Both the position numbers and the translations under genes were made by a program. Source: an uncultured Caulobacterales bacterium (GTDB lineage Bacteria; Pseudomonadota; Alphaproteobacteria; Caulobacterales; Maricaulaceae). Taken from it: a stretch of 11,975 nt of DNA. The notes below the pieces were generated by a model. That model saw only the letters and a program-made list of their open reading frames with translations, was not told where the DNA came from and ran no database searches. The DNA lies in the NCBI GenBank assembly GCA_937981945.1, contig CALJNJ010000086.1, positions 1 through 11,975 on the forward strand, in the 5' to 3' direction. Below, in pieces: positions 5,680 to 11,975 of the stretch (positions within the stretch are counted from its first letter, which is position 1; each line of letters starts with the position of its first letter).

Positions 5680-8108
5680 TAACCGTCATTGCGGTCATCG
5701 CCGCCAAATTGACCTAAGCTCTTAAGTGATATTCGGATCCCGATTGAGTCGGAATCGCGAACGGCATCGTTTTGAAAATTATATTTGGTGTAAAGAAGTT
5801 CGATGAGCGTGCAATCGTCTTCGAAACCGAAGCCCAGGCTCTGTCTGCGGGTAATATCCTGATCCAAATCGCGGGTCGCGCTATATCGAACTTTCCAATT
5901 ATCCGTAAATCTGAAAGTGGCGGACCCTGTTAATTCTTCAGCAGGGGCCGGCGTTGATGAGGCATCCAATAAGGGATCTAAATCCGCCAAAGACGCGGCG
6001 ATAGCTTTATCAATTTTATAATATCTCAAATTTCCGCTGATCCGGTCGGATATATATCTGAAACCCGTATCCAAACGTCGGAATTTATTGTCGTCATCAT
6101 CATAACGGACGCGCGTATCGAACAAAAAGTTTCCGCCCAAACCCAGTTCAAACTGTCCGACTAAATCTGATTTGTCTTGTTTGAGGCCGGATTCAACGTC
6201 GAAAATATCTTCCACTCCATCTGCAAAAGACTGGCCCACAAAAAGCTGAGTATGAGTGTCGCCCCAAAGAGCTTTGACCGATCCGCCCACATCGGCGCGA
6301 AAACCTTTTTGCCAAAGGTCTAATCCTGTCGATTTATTGGCTGACCATATCAAATTGTGATCAAAGTCGATTTCAAGGCTGTCCTGCAGAATATCAAACT
6401 CAAAATCTGCGTCCGTGTCCGTATTCCGTCTGAGTCTGTCAAATTTTCCCGAACCGAAATTCTGTGTGATCATGGCTCGCGGTTCAACGATAATATCGAC
6501 GCCGCCCGTTGATTTTATAAAAGGCCAACGAACATCAAGTCCGACTTGTCCGGTAGAACGGCTGAAGGAAACATCTTCTAAATCTGCGTCGGTTGATTTA
6601 TCATATGGCGTTATGTCAAAATTGTCATATCTGACTTCACCAAAAGGTTTGGCCTCTATGCCTGCCGGCAAAATAGCTGACTTGCTCCATTTGGCGCCGA
6701 TTGTTCCTCTTGTGTAATCCGTACCGATTTCGCGAGACAACATGGTGAAATCACCAAATGTTTCCAACCGTCCGCCGATGATCGGGTCTTCCATGTGATA
6801 GGACATTTCCAGTTTTGGCGCGATAATCGGGAGCGTACTGTCATCTTCTCTGGAAATCCGAAATGTATCAGGTGATCCGTCAATTTCGCGTATATTGGTT
6901 CTCAGACTCTGAAAGCCATAGGAACTGGCGACAAATCTGAAATCTTCACTTTGCGCCACCCCGAAGATTTGCGAAATCAGTCGCCGCGCGCCGCCCGAAT
7001 AAAGACCCGCACGGCCGGGTGCGGTTAGTCCGTAGCGCTGTAAATAAAGATCATCTGTTGTGGCTTGCGCCGTAAATCCCCAGCCGATCGTGTCGGATAA
7101 ATCAAACTCACCATCCGCAAAAAAATGAGATCGCAATCGTTTACCCAGCGGCACATGATCAACGCTTCCCAAAAACGTGTCCGTCTCCGTGAAGATATCA
7201 CCATTGCGATCAAACGCGCTGGCATAGGTAAAAGAGCTGTTGATATTGAGCGCGCCGGAATAGAAATTTCGGCGGTAGTCAAGCTCCATCAACGGATTGA
7301 CCTTGGTAAACAAATGCGGCGTTACGGTCAGCTCAGAATAATCGTCCAAGTCGATGTAATACGGCGTCTCGATGAACGCCCCTCTCGAGCCTGAAAGACC
7401 TCCGAACGGGTTTAACCAACCGCTGGCCCGATCTTGGCTGGGGTCAGGGTGGGCCAAATATGGCGTGTATAAAATGGGTAGCCCAAAAAGCTCAAAAACC
7501 GCGTCCTTATACAGGATCATATTTCTGGATTTGTCCTGACTGACGCGCTTGGCTTTGATCTGCCATGTCGGTTTCTTTTTATCTTCCTCGGCGCAAGGTT
7601 CACAGGCCGTATAATAGGCGTTGTAAAGATCCACGCCTTCGTCTGTGCGGCGCGTTGCAAAAGCAGCGCCGGTAACACCGCCATTAGGCAGTCTGGACGT
7701 AAAATTAGTCGCATTTCCGGTTTCAAGCTCATTGGAGAGCTCGATGGTTTCAGCATATTGACTGGAGCCGTCAGCGTTAACAAGGACCACATCGCCGGAC
7801 GCAATAACTCGGCCTTCATCCAGATAGTAGACCACTTGCTCGGCTCGCAAGCTGCGGTCCTGATAACGACCTTCAACATTTCCGTAGGCTGTCAGGGTGC
7901 GTTCGGTCTCATTATTGATGAGTTCATCGGCTTCCAGATAAATCATATCCGGATCGCGGAACGGGCTGTCAGCGGCTAAATCCGGGTCGGAGTCAGGCGC
8001 TATTGATTGTGCCACGGCTTGCGGTACCATCGCAGTGCTTGCCATTAAGGCTGTCAGGCACAATTTTTTCAGATGCGCATTCACCAACAAAGGTATAATC
8101 CTTCTCAC
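5676..8108 (-). CDS. lptD: LPS-assembly outer-membrane protein LptD
   Basis: Outer-membrane beta-barrel that, with lipoprotein LptE, inserts lipopolysaccharide into the outer leaflet; 810 residues. After a basic start and hydrophobic signal peptide, cleavage is likely after AVA33 (AVA|QS). The periplasmic OstA/jellyroll domain follows (about 55-160: IYLEADELINNETERTLTAYGNVEGRY is characteristic but only part is diagnostic). A CEPC pair lies at 169-172, then the barrel starts around GWLNPFGGLSGSRGAFIETPYY (230-251). The mature protein has just three cysteines (169, 172, 766). The 5' end is uncertain: GTG at 8108 has no good Shine-Dalgarno, whereas AGAAGGA just inside the frame could serve a TTG near 8090; both keep the signal peptide. 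It is not followed by surA or pdxA as in many alphaproteobacteria, because fpr converges directly on it. Confidence 0.95.
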   Translation of the reverse strand: MRRIIPLLVNAHLKKLCLTALMASTAMVPQAVAQSIAPDSDPDLAADSPFRDPDMIYLEADELINNETERTLTAYGNVEGRYQDRSLRAEQVVYYLDEGRVIASGDVVLVNADGSSQYAETIELSNELETGNATNFTSRLPNGGVTGAAFATRRTDEGVDLYNAYYTACEPCAEEDKKKPTWQIKAKRVSQDKSRNMILYKDAVFELFGLPILYTPYLAHPDPSQDRASGWLNPFGGLSGSRGAFIETPYYIDLDDYSELTVTPHLFTKVNPLMELDYRRNFYSGALNINSSFTYASAFDRNGDIFTETDTFLGSVDHVPLGKRLRSHFFADGEFDLSDTIGWGFTAQATTDDLYLQRYGLTAPGRAGLYSGGARRLISQIFGVAQSEDFRFVASSYGFQSLRTNIREIDGSPDTFRISREDDSTLPIIAPKLEMSYHMEDPIIGGRLETFGDFTMLSREIGTDYTRGTIGAKWSKSAILPAGIEAKPFGEVRYDNFDITPYDKSTDADLEDVSFSRSTGQVGLDVRWPFIKSTGGVDIIVEPRAMITQNFGSGKFDRLRRNTDTDADFEFDILQDSLEIDFDHNLIWSANKSTGLDLWQKGFRADVGGSVKALWGDTHTQLFVGQSFADGVEDIFDVESGLKQDKSDLVGQFELGLGGNFLFDTRVRYDDDDNKFRRLDTGFRYISDRISGNLRYYKIDKAIAASLADLDPLLDASSTPAPAEELTGSATFRFTDNWKVRYSATRDLDQDITRRQSLGFGFEDDCTLIELLYTKYNFQNDAVRDSDSIGIRISLKSLGQFGGDDRNDGY

Positions 8109-8209
8109 CCCAAAGACTCAGTAATCTTATTCCCGATTGCATAGCCAATCGAACAGACGGGGTCTATGGCGGATTCCTTGTTTTTTCATGGATTTAAATG
8201 AAGATTTGT

Positions 8210-8668
8210 TCAGCTTGGCGGATATCCGTACCAGCGTTTTACCGTTTTCATAACCAGTGAAGATTTTATGCGGTTCACATGAGGGAGGGCCGCAATGGTT
8301 CGGCGATAGAGTTGTTCATAATCTGATGTGCTTGGGGCGGCAACTTTAATAAGATAATCGGCGTCGCCCGTCATAAGGTGACATTCTAAAACCTCCGGCC
8401 TCGATAGGGCCGCTTTTTCAAATTCCGACAGAATTTTCTCCGACTGTCCTTCCAGCGACACTTCCACGTAAAAGGTCATGTTAAATCCGAGCTTTTCACC
8501 GTTTAGTCTGGCTGCATAGCGCTCGATTACACCTTTATCTTCAAGAATGCCGATCCGTCGGTGACAGGCCGAAGGTGACAGTCCGACTTTGCTCGAAATC
8601 TCGGCTATGGGTTGGCGGCAATTTTCTTGAAGTTCAGAGAGAATTTTACGGTCAATGGCGTCAAACAT
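8210..8668 (-). CDS. Lrp/AsnC family transcriptional regulator (AldR-like)
   Basis: DNA-binding regulator of the feast/famine family, 152 residues, the standard length. The N-terminal helix-turn-helix is plain (MFDAIDRKILSELQENCRQP, then IAEISSKVGLSPSACHRRI, residues about 1-40). The ligand-binding RAM domain follows (FYVEVSLEGQ, VLECHLMTGDADYLIKVAAPS). An upstream in-frame GTG at 8680 would add four residues (MLFP); ATG at 8668 fits the family N-terminus better, though neither has a clear Shine-Dalgarno. Divergence from ald strongly suggests the AldR arrangement known from Rhizobium and Mycobacterium, where an Lrp-type protein senses alanine and controls alanine dehydrogenase. The repeats in the shared spacer support this role and autoregulation. 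The gene ends 101 nt before lptD on the same strand, with no obvious terminator between them. Confidence 0.93.
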   Translation of the reverse strand: MFDAIDRKILSELQENCRQPIAEISSKVGLSPSACHRRIGILEDKGVIERYAARLNGEKLGFNMTFYVEVSLEGQSEKILSEFEKAALSRPEVLECHLMTGDADYLIKVAAPSTSDYEQLYRRTIAALPHVNRIKSSLVMKTVKRWYGYPPS

Positions 8669-8678
8669 AGGAAATAAC

Positions 8679-8719
8679 ACAGTAATTTGAGGATAATACG
8701 ATAAATATTACAGTAATTT
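8679..8719. repeat. ACAGTAATTT direct repeats, candidate Lrp operator
   Basis: The 10-mer ACAGTAATTT occurs at 8679-8688 and again at 8710-8719, 31 bp apart start to start, close to three turns of B-DNA, so both copies face the same side of the helix. The second copy forms part of the inverted repeat ATTAC-A-GTAAT (8707-8717). The first copy abuts the lrp coding start. Lrp-family octamers wrap DNA over several phased sites, which matches this geometry. Which protein binds is inference from the adjacent gene. Confidence 0.6.
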
Positions 8720-8733
8720 CGGTATTTTGCCAA
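8705..8733 (-). promoter_or_regulatory. Candidate sigma70-type promoter for the lrp gene
   Basis: On the minus strand, TTGGCA (8733-8728, five of six to the -35 consensus) is followed after exactly 17 bp by TAATAT (8710-8705, four of six to the -10). The -10 ends 36 nt before the lrp ATG. The inverted repeat centred at 8712 overlaps the -10 and the end of the spacer, an autorepression layout. For ald on the plus strand the best candidate is weaker: TTGCCA at 8727-8732, 16 bp, AATCAT at 8749-8754. Confidence 0.5.
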
Positions 8734-8803
8734 TAAATATGAGAAAAAAATCATCACAAATTGGCCTATACAGAACGGGAATTTGAAATCGGAGGATAAA
8801 TCT

Positions 8804-9916
8804 ATGCTTATTGGTGTGCCGAAAGAGATTAAAAATCACGAATATCGTGTCGGGTTGACGCCGGAAAGTGTCGCTGAACTGGTTTTCACCGGAAATGAGG
8901 TCATTGTTGAAACCGGCGCAGGTGCCGGTATTGGTGCTGATGATGCTGCATATGTAAAGGCAGGCGCAGTCATTAAACAAACGGCCAAAGAGATTTTTGA
9001 CGCCGCTGAAATGATCATCAAAGTGAAAGAGCCTCAGGCCGTCGAACGGGCCATGCTGCGTCCCGGTCAAATTCTCTATACATATCTTCATTTAGCGCCC
9101 GATCCCGAGCAAACCAAAGATTTGATTAAATCCGGCGCCGTCTGCATCGCTTATGAAACCGTGACCTCTGACGATGGTGAATTACCGCTCTTAAAGCCTA
9201 TGAGCCAAGTGGCCGGACGTTTGTCCATACAGGTCGGAGCGGCTGCCCTTGAGAAAAAAGGCGGCGGCCGCGGTGTTCTTCTGGGGGGCGTTCCCGGCGT
9301 TGCACCTGCAAAAGTCGTCATTATTGGCGGGGGTGACGTTGGATTTAACGCCGCTCAAATGGCTGTGGGTATGCAGGCTGACGTGACGATTTTGGAACGT
9401 TCAAACCCTGTGATGGAACGATTGTCTGATTACTTTGGGGTTAAAGCCAAGGTCATACGCTCTACTCCCGCCGTATTGATGGACCTTTTAAAAGATGCCG
9501 ATATGGTTATTGGAGCCGTTCTCATCCCCGGCGCTGCCGCGCCTAAATTGGTAACGCGCGAAATGCTCAGCACCATGATGGACGGAAGTGTTTTGGTCGA
9601 CGTCGCAATTGATCAGGGCGGGTGTTTCGAAACTTCAAAAGCAACGACCCACGCCGAACCGACCTATATTGTGGACGGCGTTGTCCATTATTGCGTAGCC
9701 AATATGCCGGGCGCTGTGGCCCGAACATCCACATATGCACTCAATGCTGCGACGTTGCGATATGCCAAAAACATTGCGCGTTTAGGCTGGAAAGAGGCCA
9801 TGCGTCAGGACCCGCACTTGCTGAACGGATTGAATGTTTGCGACGGAAAGCTGACTTATGCGGCCGTTGGCGAGGCTTTGGGTCTCGAAACAGTTTCTGC
9901 AGAGTCTTGCCTTTAG
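8804..9916 (+). CDS. ald: Alanine dehydrogenase
   Basis: NAD-dependent L-alanine dehydrogenase (L-alanine + NAD+ + water to pyruvate + ammonia + NADH), cytosolic, 370 residues, exactly the family length. Catalytic and substrate residues known from the Mycobacterium and Bacillus enzymes are all in register: Arg15 (EYRVGLTP), Lys75 (IKVKEP), His96 (LYTYLHLAPD) and Asp270 (VDVAIDQGG). The nucleotide loop is GGGDVGFNAA (175-184). Glu198 (ILER) at the end of the second strand favours NAD over NADP. Start ATG 8804 is fixed by a strong GGAGGA (8791-8796) seven bases upstream; a longer in-frame opening to 8783 lacks one. It is divergent from the Lrp-type regulator, which probably controls it in response to alanine or another amino acid. 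No terminator is evident in the 53 nt before the next gene, so read-through is possible. Confidence 0.97.
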   Translation: MLIGVPKEIKNHEYRVGLTPESVAELVFTGNEVIVETGAGAGIGADDAAYVKAGAVIKQTAKEIFDAAEMIIKVKEPQAVERAMLRPGQILYTYLHLAPDPEQTKDLIKSGAVCIAYETVTSDDGELPLLKPMSQVAGRLSIQVGAAALEKKGGGRGVLLGGVPGVAPAKVVIIGGGDVGFNAAQMAVGMQADVTILERSNPVMERLSDYFGVKAKVIRSTPAVLMDLLKDADMVIGAVLIPGAAAPKLVTREMLSTMMDGSVLVDVAIDQGGCFETSKATTHAEPTYIVDGVVHYCVANMPGAVARTSTYALNAATLRYAKNIARLGWKEAMRQDPHLLNGLNVCDGKLTYAAVGEALGLETVSAESCL

Positions 9917-9969
9917 GACGCCGGGCGCTCATAAAGAGGCTAAGCAATTAGTTTCATATGAGGTGAACC

Positions 9970-10800
9970 GTGCAAACTCAGGATAGCGCGCTGGACGTGG
10001 CCGCAGGTTTTAATATTCCTGATCCCACGAAGATCGAACGTTTGGAAGGCAAAGTGTCAGCCAAAGAATGGCAGGTCCGGAAGGATCTGGCGGCGACTTA
10101 TCGTCTGTGTGCCATGCATGGCTGGACCGATCTCGTCTTCACTCATATTTCCGCCCGCCTGCCTGATGAGGACGGTGAAGAGCGGTTTCTGATCAATCCT
10201 TATGGCGTCATGTTTGATGAAATGACGGCGTCAGGTCTGGTCAAAATCGATGTCGAAGGTAAGATTTGTCAAGACACGGAATATTTTGTGAACCCGGCCG
10301 GATTCACAATTCACAGCGCCGTTCATATGGCTCGGGAAGACGCGGGTTGTGTCATACATGTTCACACGCCTTACGGCATTGCCGTCTCGATACAGAAGCC
10401 CGGTTTGCGGCGATATTCACAGTTTTCAATGCAGGTTTATGATGACATTGCCTATCATGACTATGAAGGGATCGCACTGGAGCTCGATGAACGCGAGCGC
10501 CTGGTCGCGGATTTGGGGGAGAACAGTTTGATGATCCTCAGAAATCACGGAACGCTGACCCTGGGTAAGACATGCGGCATCGCGTTTCTGCGGATGTATT
10601 TTCTGGAAAACGCCTGCAAGACACAAATATTTGCCCAGAGCATTGGCGACGAAAGTCAGCTCAATGAGGAGCCCGCAGAAATGGGAAATAAAGTTTATCA
10701 GCAAGGCGCAGCAGCGTTTGTTCCGGGGCTTGGCGACAATTTGATTTGGCCGGGCCTCATGAGAAAACTAAACCGGACTAATCCCGGATATGATTACTAA
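9970..10800 (+). CDS. Adducin-like class II aldolase-fold protein
   Basis: Member of the class II aldolase/adducin family, 276 residues, probably cytosolic; the reaction is unknown. Motifs in order: RKDLAATYRLCAMHGWTDLVFTHISARLP (about 37-65), FLINPYGVMFDEMTASGLVKID (73-94), NPAGFTIHSAVH (108-119), HVHTPYG with His130 and His132, AYHDYEGI and LRNHGTLTLG with His193. These three histidines match the metal ligands of fuculose-phosphate aldolase (H92, H94, H155). The catalytic glutamate (E73 there, in PSSEWRFH) aligns with Gly111 here, and the surrounding text is much closer to adducin, so a classical sugar-phosphate aldolase is unlikely. The start is GTG 9970 with GAGGTG four bases upstream. 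It leads a tight set with the MaoC hydratase and the FAD reductase. The name describes the fold only. Confidence 0.9.
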   Translation: MQTQDSALDVAAGFNIPDPTKIERLEGKVSAKEWQVRKDLAATYRLCAMHGWTDLVFTHISARLPDEDGEERFLINPYGVMFDEMTASGLVKIDVEGKICQDTEYFVNPAGFTIHSAVHMAREDAGCVIHVHTPYGIAVSIQKPGLRRYSQFSMQVYDDIAYHDYEGIALELDERERLVADLGENSLMILRNHGTLTLGKTCGIAFLRMYFLENACKTQIFAQSIGDESQLNEEPAEMGNKVYQQGAAAFVPGLGDNLIWPGLMRKLNRTNPGYDY

Positions 10801-10816
10801 TAATTAGGAGCGTAAC

Positions 10817-11278
10817 ATGGCGAGAAGTGCAAAAGTAGAAGACGTCCAAGGGCTGATCGGGTCCGTTATCGGAACCAGTGACTGGATATCAGTAGAGCAG
10901 GACCGGATTAATGTCTTTGCCGATGTAACGGAGGATCATCAGTTTATTCACGTCAATCCGGATATGGCAAAAATGACCCCGTTTGGCACCACGATCGCTC
11001 ACGGTTTTTTATCCTTGTCTCTATTGTCTAAGTTTGCCGAACAAGGCGCTATGACCATTGACGGTGTCGCTATGGGTCTGAACTACGGGTTTGAAAAGGT
11101 CCGGTTTTTAAATCCGGTCAAAGTTGGCGCGAAAGTCCGGGGAAATTTTGTACTGAAAGATGCGGTTGAGAAAAACCCCGGTCAGCATTTGCTGACTTAC
11201 ACGGTCAGTGTCGAAATTGACGGTGAAGAAAAGCCTGCCTTGGTCGCTGACTGGCTGGTCATGCAATTTGTAAGGTAA
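10817..11278 (+). CDS. MaoC/NodN-like (R)-hydratase family protein
   Basis: Hot-dog-fold protein of the MaoC-like dehydratase family, 153 residues, which in characterised members hydrates enoyl-CoA or enoyl-ACP to the (R)-3-hydroxyacyl form. The hydratase-2 motif is visible: FADVTEDHQFIHVNP (34-48) supplies the catalytic pair Asp40 and His45, and GTTIAHGFLSLSLL (57-70) supplies the backbone segment around the active site. The DHQFIHVN spelling matches the NodN-like subgroup. The ATG at 10817 has TAGGAG (10805-10810) six bases upstream, a good ribosome binding site. The gene lies 16 nt after the adducin-like gene and 2 nt before the reductase gene, so co-transcription is very likely. The family is certain; the acyl substrate is not known. 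Confidence 0.92.
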   Translation: MARSAKVEDVQGLIGSVIGTSDWISVEQDRINVFADVTEDHQFIHVNPDMAKMTPFGTTIAHGFLSLSLLSKFAEQGAMTIDGVAMGLNYGFEKVRFLNPVKVGAKVRGNFVLKDAVEKNPGQHLLTYTVSVEIDGEEKPALVADWLVMQFVR

Positions 11279-11280
11279 TC

Positions 11281-11975
11281 ATGCCAAAAACATGTGTCGT
11301 TATCGGCGGGAGCCATGCGTCCGCACAGTTTGTCGTTTCGCTCCGGCAAGGCGGATGGGAAGACCGGATTGTTCTGATAGGTGACGAAACGGATTTGCCA
11401 TATCATCGCCCGCCATTATCCAAAGATTTTTTGTCCGGTTCAAAAGAACTGAATGAAATTCTTATCAGGCCTGCCAAAGTCTATGAAGACGCCGATATAG
11501 AACTCAAACTGGGCACTCGCGTTAAGTCGGTCGATCGGAAAGAGAAAACCGTCCGCACCGAACAAGGCGAAACCATCGCTTATGATAAGCTTGTATTGGC
11601 GACCGGCGCGAGAGTTAGAAAGCTCCCAATAGCGGGCGCTGATCCTCGCGTTATGTATTTACGCGACACGAATGACGTCAGAGGCATTAAATCAGCCATG
11701 GCCGAGGGCAAGCGCGCCGTGATTATCGGCGGCGGATATATCGGTCTGGAAACGGCGGCATCGCTGCGTAAAAACGGTATGGAAGTGACCGTCCTGGAAG
11801 CGATGGACCGAATTTTGCAGCGGGTAACGGCGCCGGTTATGTCAGACTTTTACAGACGCGTTCACACCGAAGAAGGCGTGGTAATCGCGGAAAACGAAAT
11901 GGCGGCTTCGATTTCAGCAACAGAAAAAGAGCTGACGGTTATTACGAAATCCGGCGCAGAATATCCTGCTGATAT
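11281..11975 (+). CDS. BphA4/CamA-type FAD-dependent ferredoxin reductase (partial)
   Basis: The N-terminal 231 codons of a pyridine-nucleotide-dependent flavoprotein of the BphA4/CamA/rubredoxin-reductase type, cut by the right edge. Such proteins pass electrons from NADH to a ferredoxin or rubredoxin that feeds an oxygenase. FAD site: VVIGGSHASAQFVVSLR (6-22), where the usual GxGxxG glycines read G-G-S-H-A-S. The family block LIGDETDLPYHRPPLSKDFL (32-51) is intact, as are LVLATGAR (104-111) and the NADH loop IIGGGYIGLETAASL (148-162). Glu173 (VLEAMDR) favours NADH. GTAAGG five bases upstream of ATG 11281 acts as Shine-Dalgarno and overlaps the MaoC stop region. The gene is tightly coupled to the MaoC gene (2-nt gap). 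No partner ferredoxin or oxygenase is visible; it may lie to the right. Confidence 0.93.
   Translation, partial: MPKTCVVIGGSHASAQFVVSLRQGGWEDRIVLIGDETDLPYHRPPLSKDFLSGSKELNEILIRPAKVYEDADIELKLGTRVKSVDRKEKTVRTEQGETIAYDKLVLATGARVRKLPIAGADPRVMYLRDTNDVRGIKSAMAEGKRAVIIGGGYIGLETAASLRKNGMEVTVLEAMDRILQRVTAPVMSDFYRRVHTEEGVVIAENEMAASISATEKELTVITKSGAEYPAD

Noticed and set aside
8127..8189. Small minus-strand frame starting MKKQGIRHRP (20 codons) between the lrp-type gene and lptD
   Set aside because: It has no ribosome binding site, a basic composition unlike a leader peptide, and no recognisable family. It is in frame with lptD but separated by TAA and TGA stops. Chance frame in a 101-nt spacer.
8783..8803. 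Seven-residue upstream extension of alanine dehydrogenase (MKSEDKS)
   Set aside because: The GGAGGA ribosome site falls inside this extension and points to the ATG at 8804, which also puts Arg15, Lys75, His96 and Asp270 in the reference numbering.

Overview
The window looks like ordinary chromosomal DNA from a Gram-negative alphaproteobacterium of moderate GC content. The evidence is an LptD outer-membrane LPS assembly protein, a bacterial-type ferredoxin-NADP reductase ending in FVVEKAFVG as in the Rhodobacter-type enzymes, an RND efflux pump of a type familiar from alphaproteobacteria, and a divergent Lrp-type regulator/alanine dehydrogenase pair. A marine lineage near Hyphomonadales is my guess from protein style only. 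I see no tRNA, rRNA, CRISPR array, insertion sequence, phage gene or attachment site. Genes are closely packed, and no gene-free stretch exceeds about 135 bases.

Layout. Bases 1-2674 (minus strand) carry a tripartite efflux pump: the membrane fusion subunit, then the RND permease, which overlaps it by 4 nt and runs off the left edge after 533 codons. A 134-nt divergent spacer leads to a tight plus-strand cluster (2809-4792): a YheT-like alpha/beta hydrolase, a DUF1499 protein and GTP cyclohydrolase I (folE). A 107-nt spacer with a perfect 16-bp palindrome precedes fpr (4900-5679). fpr converges on lptD (5676-8108, minus), and the two stop codons overlap. Upstream of lptD on the same strand is an Lrp/AsnC regulator (ATG at 8668). 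It is transcribed divergently from ald, the alanine dehydrogenase (8804-9916).

The right end (9970-11975, plus) is a close three-gene set: an adducin-like class II aldolase-fold protein, a MaoC/NodN-like hydratase, and a BphA4/CamA-type FAD- and NADH-binding reductase cut by the right edge. Its spacing suggests an operon, perhaps continuing from ald. Its substrate is unknown to me, and it is the best candidate here for an uncharacterised catabolic module.

How the genes work together. The clearest regulatory logic is at lrp/ald. A 10-bp direct repeat, ACAGTAATTT, occurs twice, 31 bp apart (about three helical turns). One copy sits in an 11-bp inverted repeat that overlaps the -10 of a good candidate lrp promoter. 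This is what an autorepressing Lrp protein that also controls ald would need. Most of the rest is recognisable housekeeping or envelope biology, and I found no convincing new defence or mobile system.
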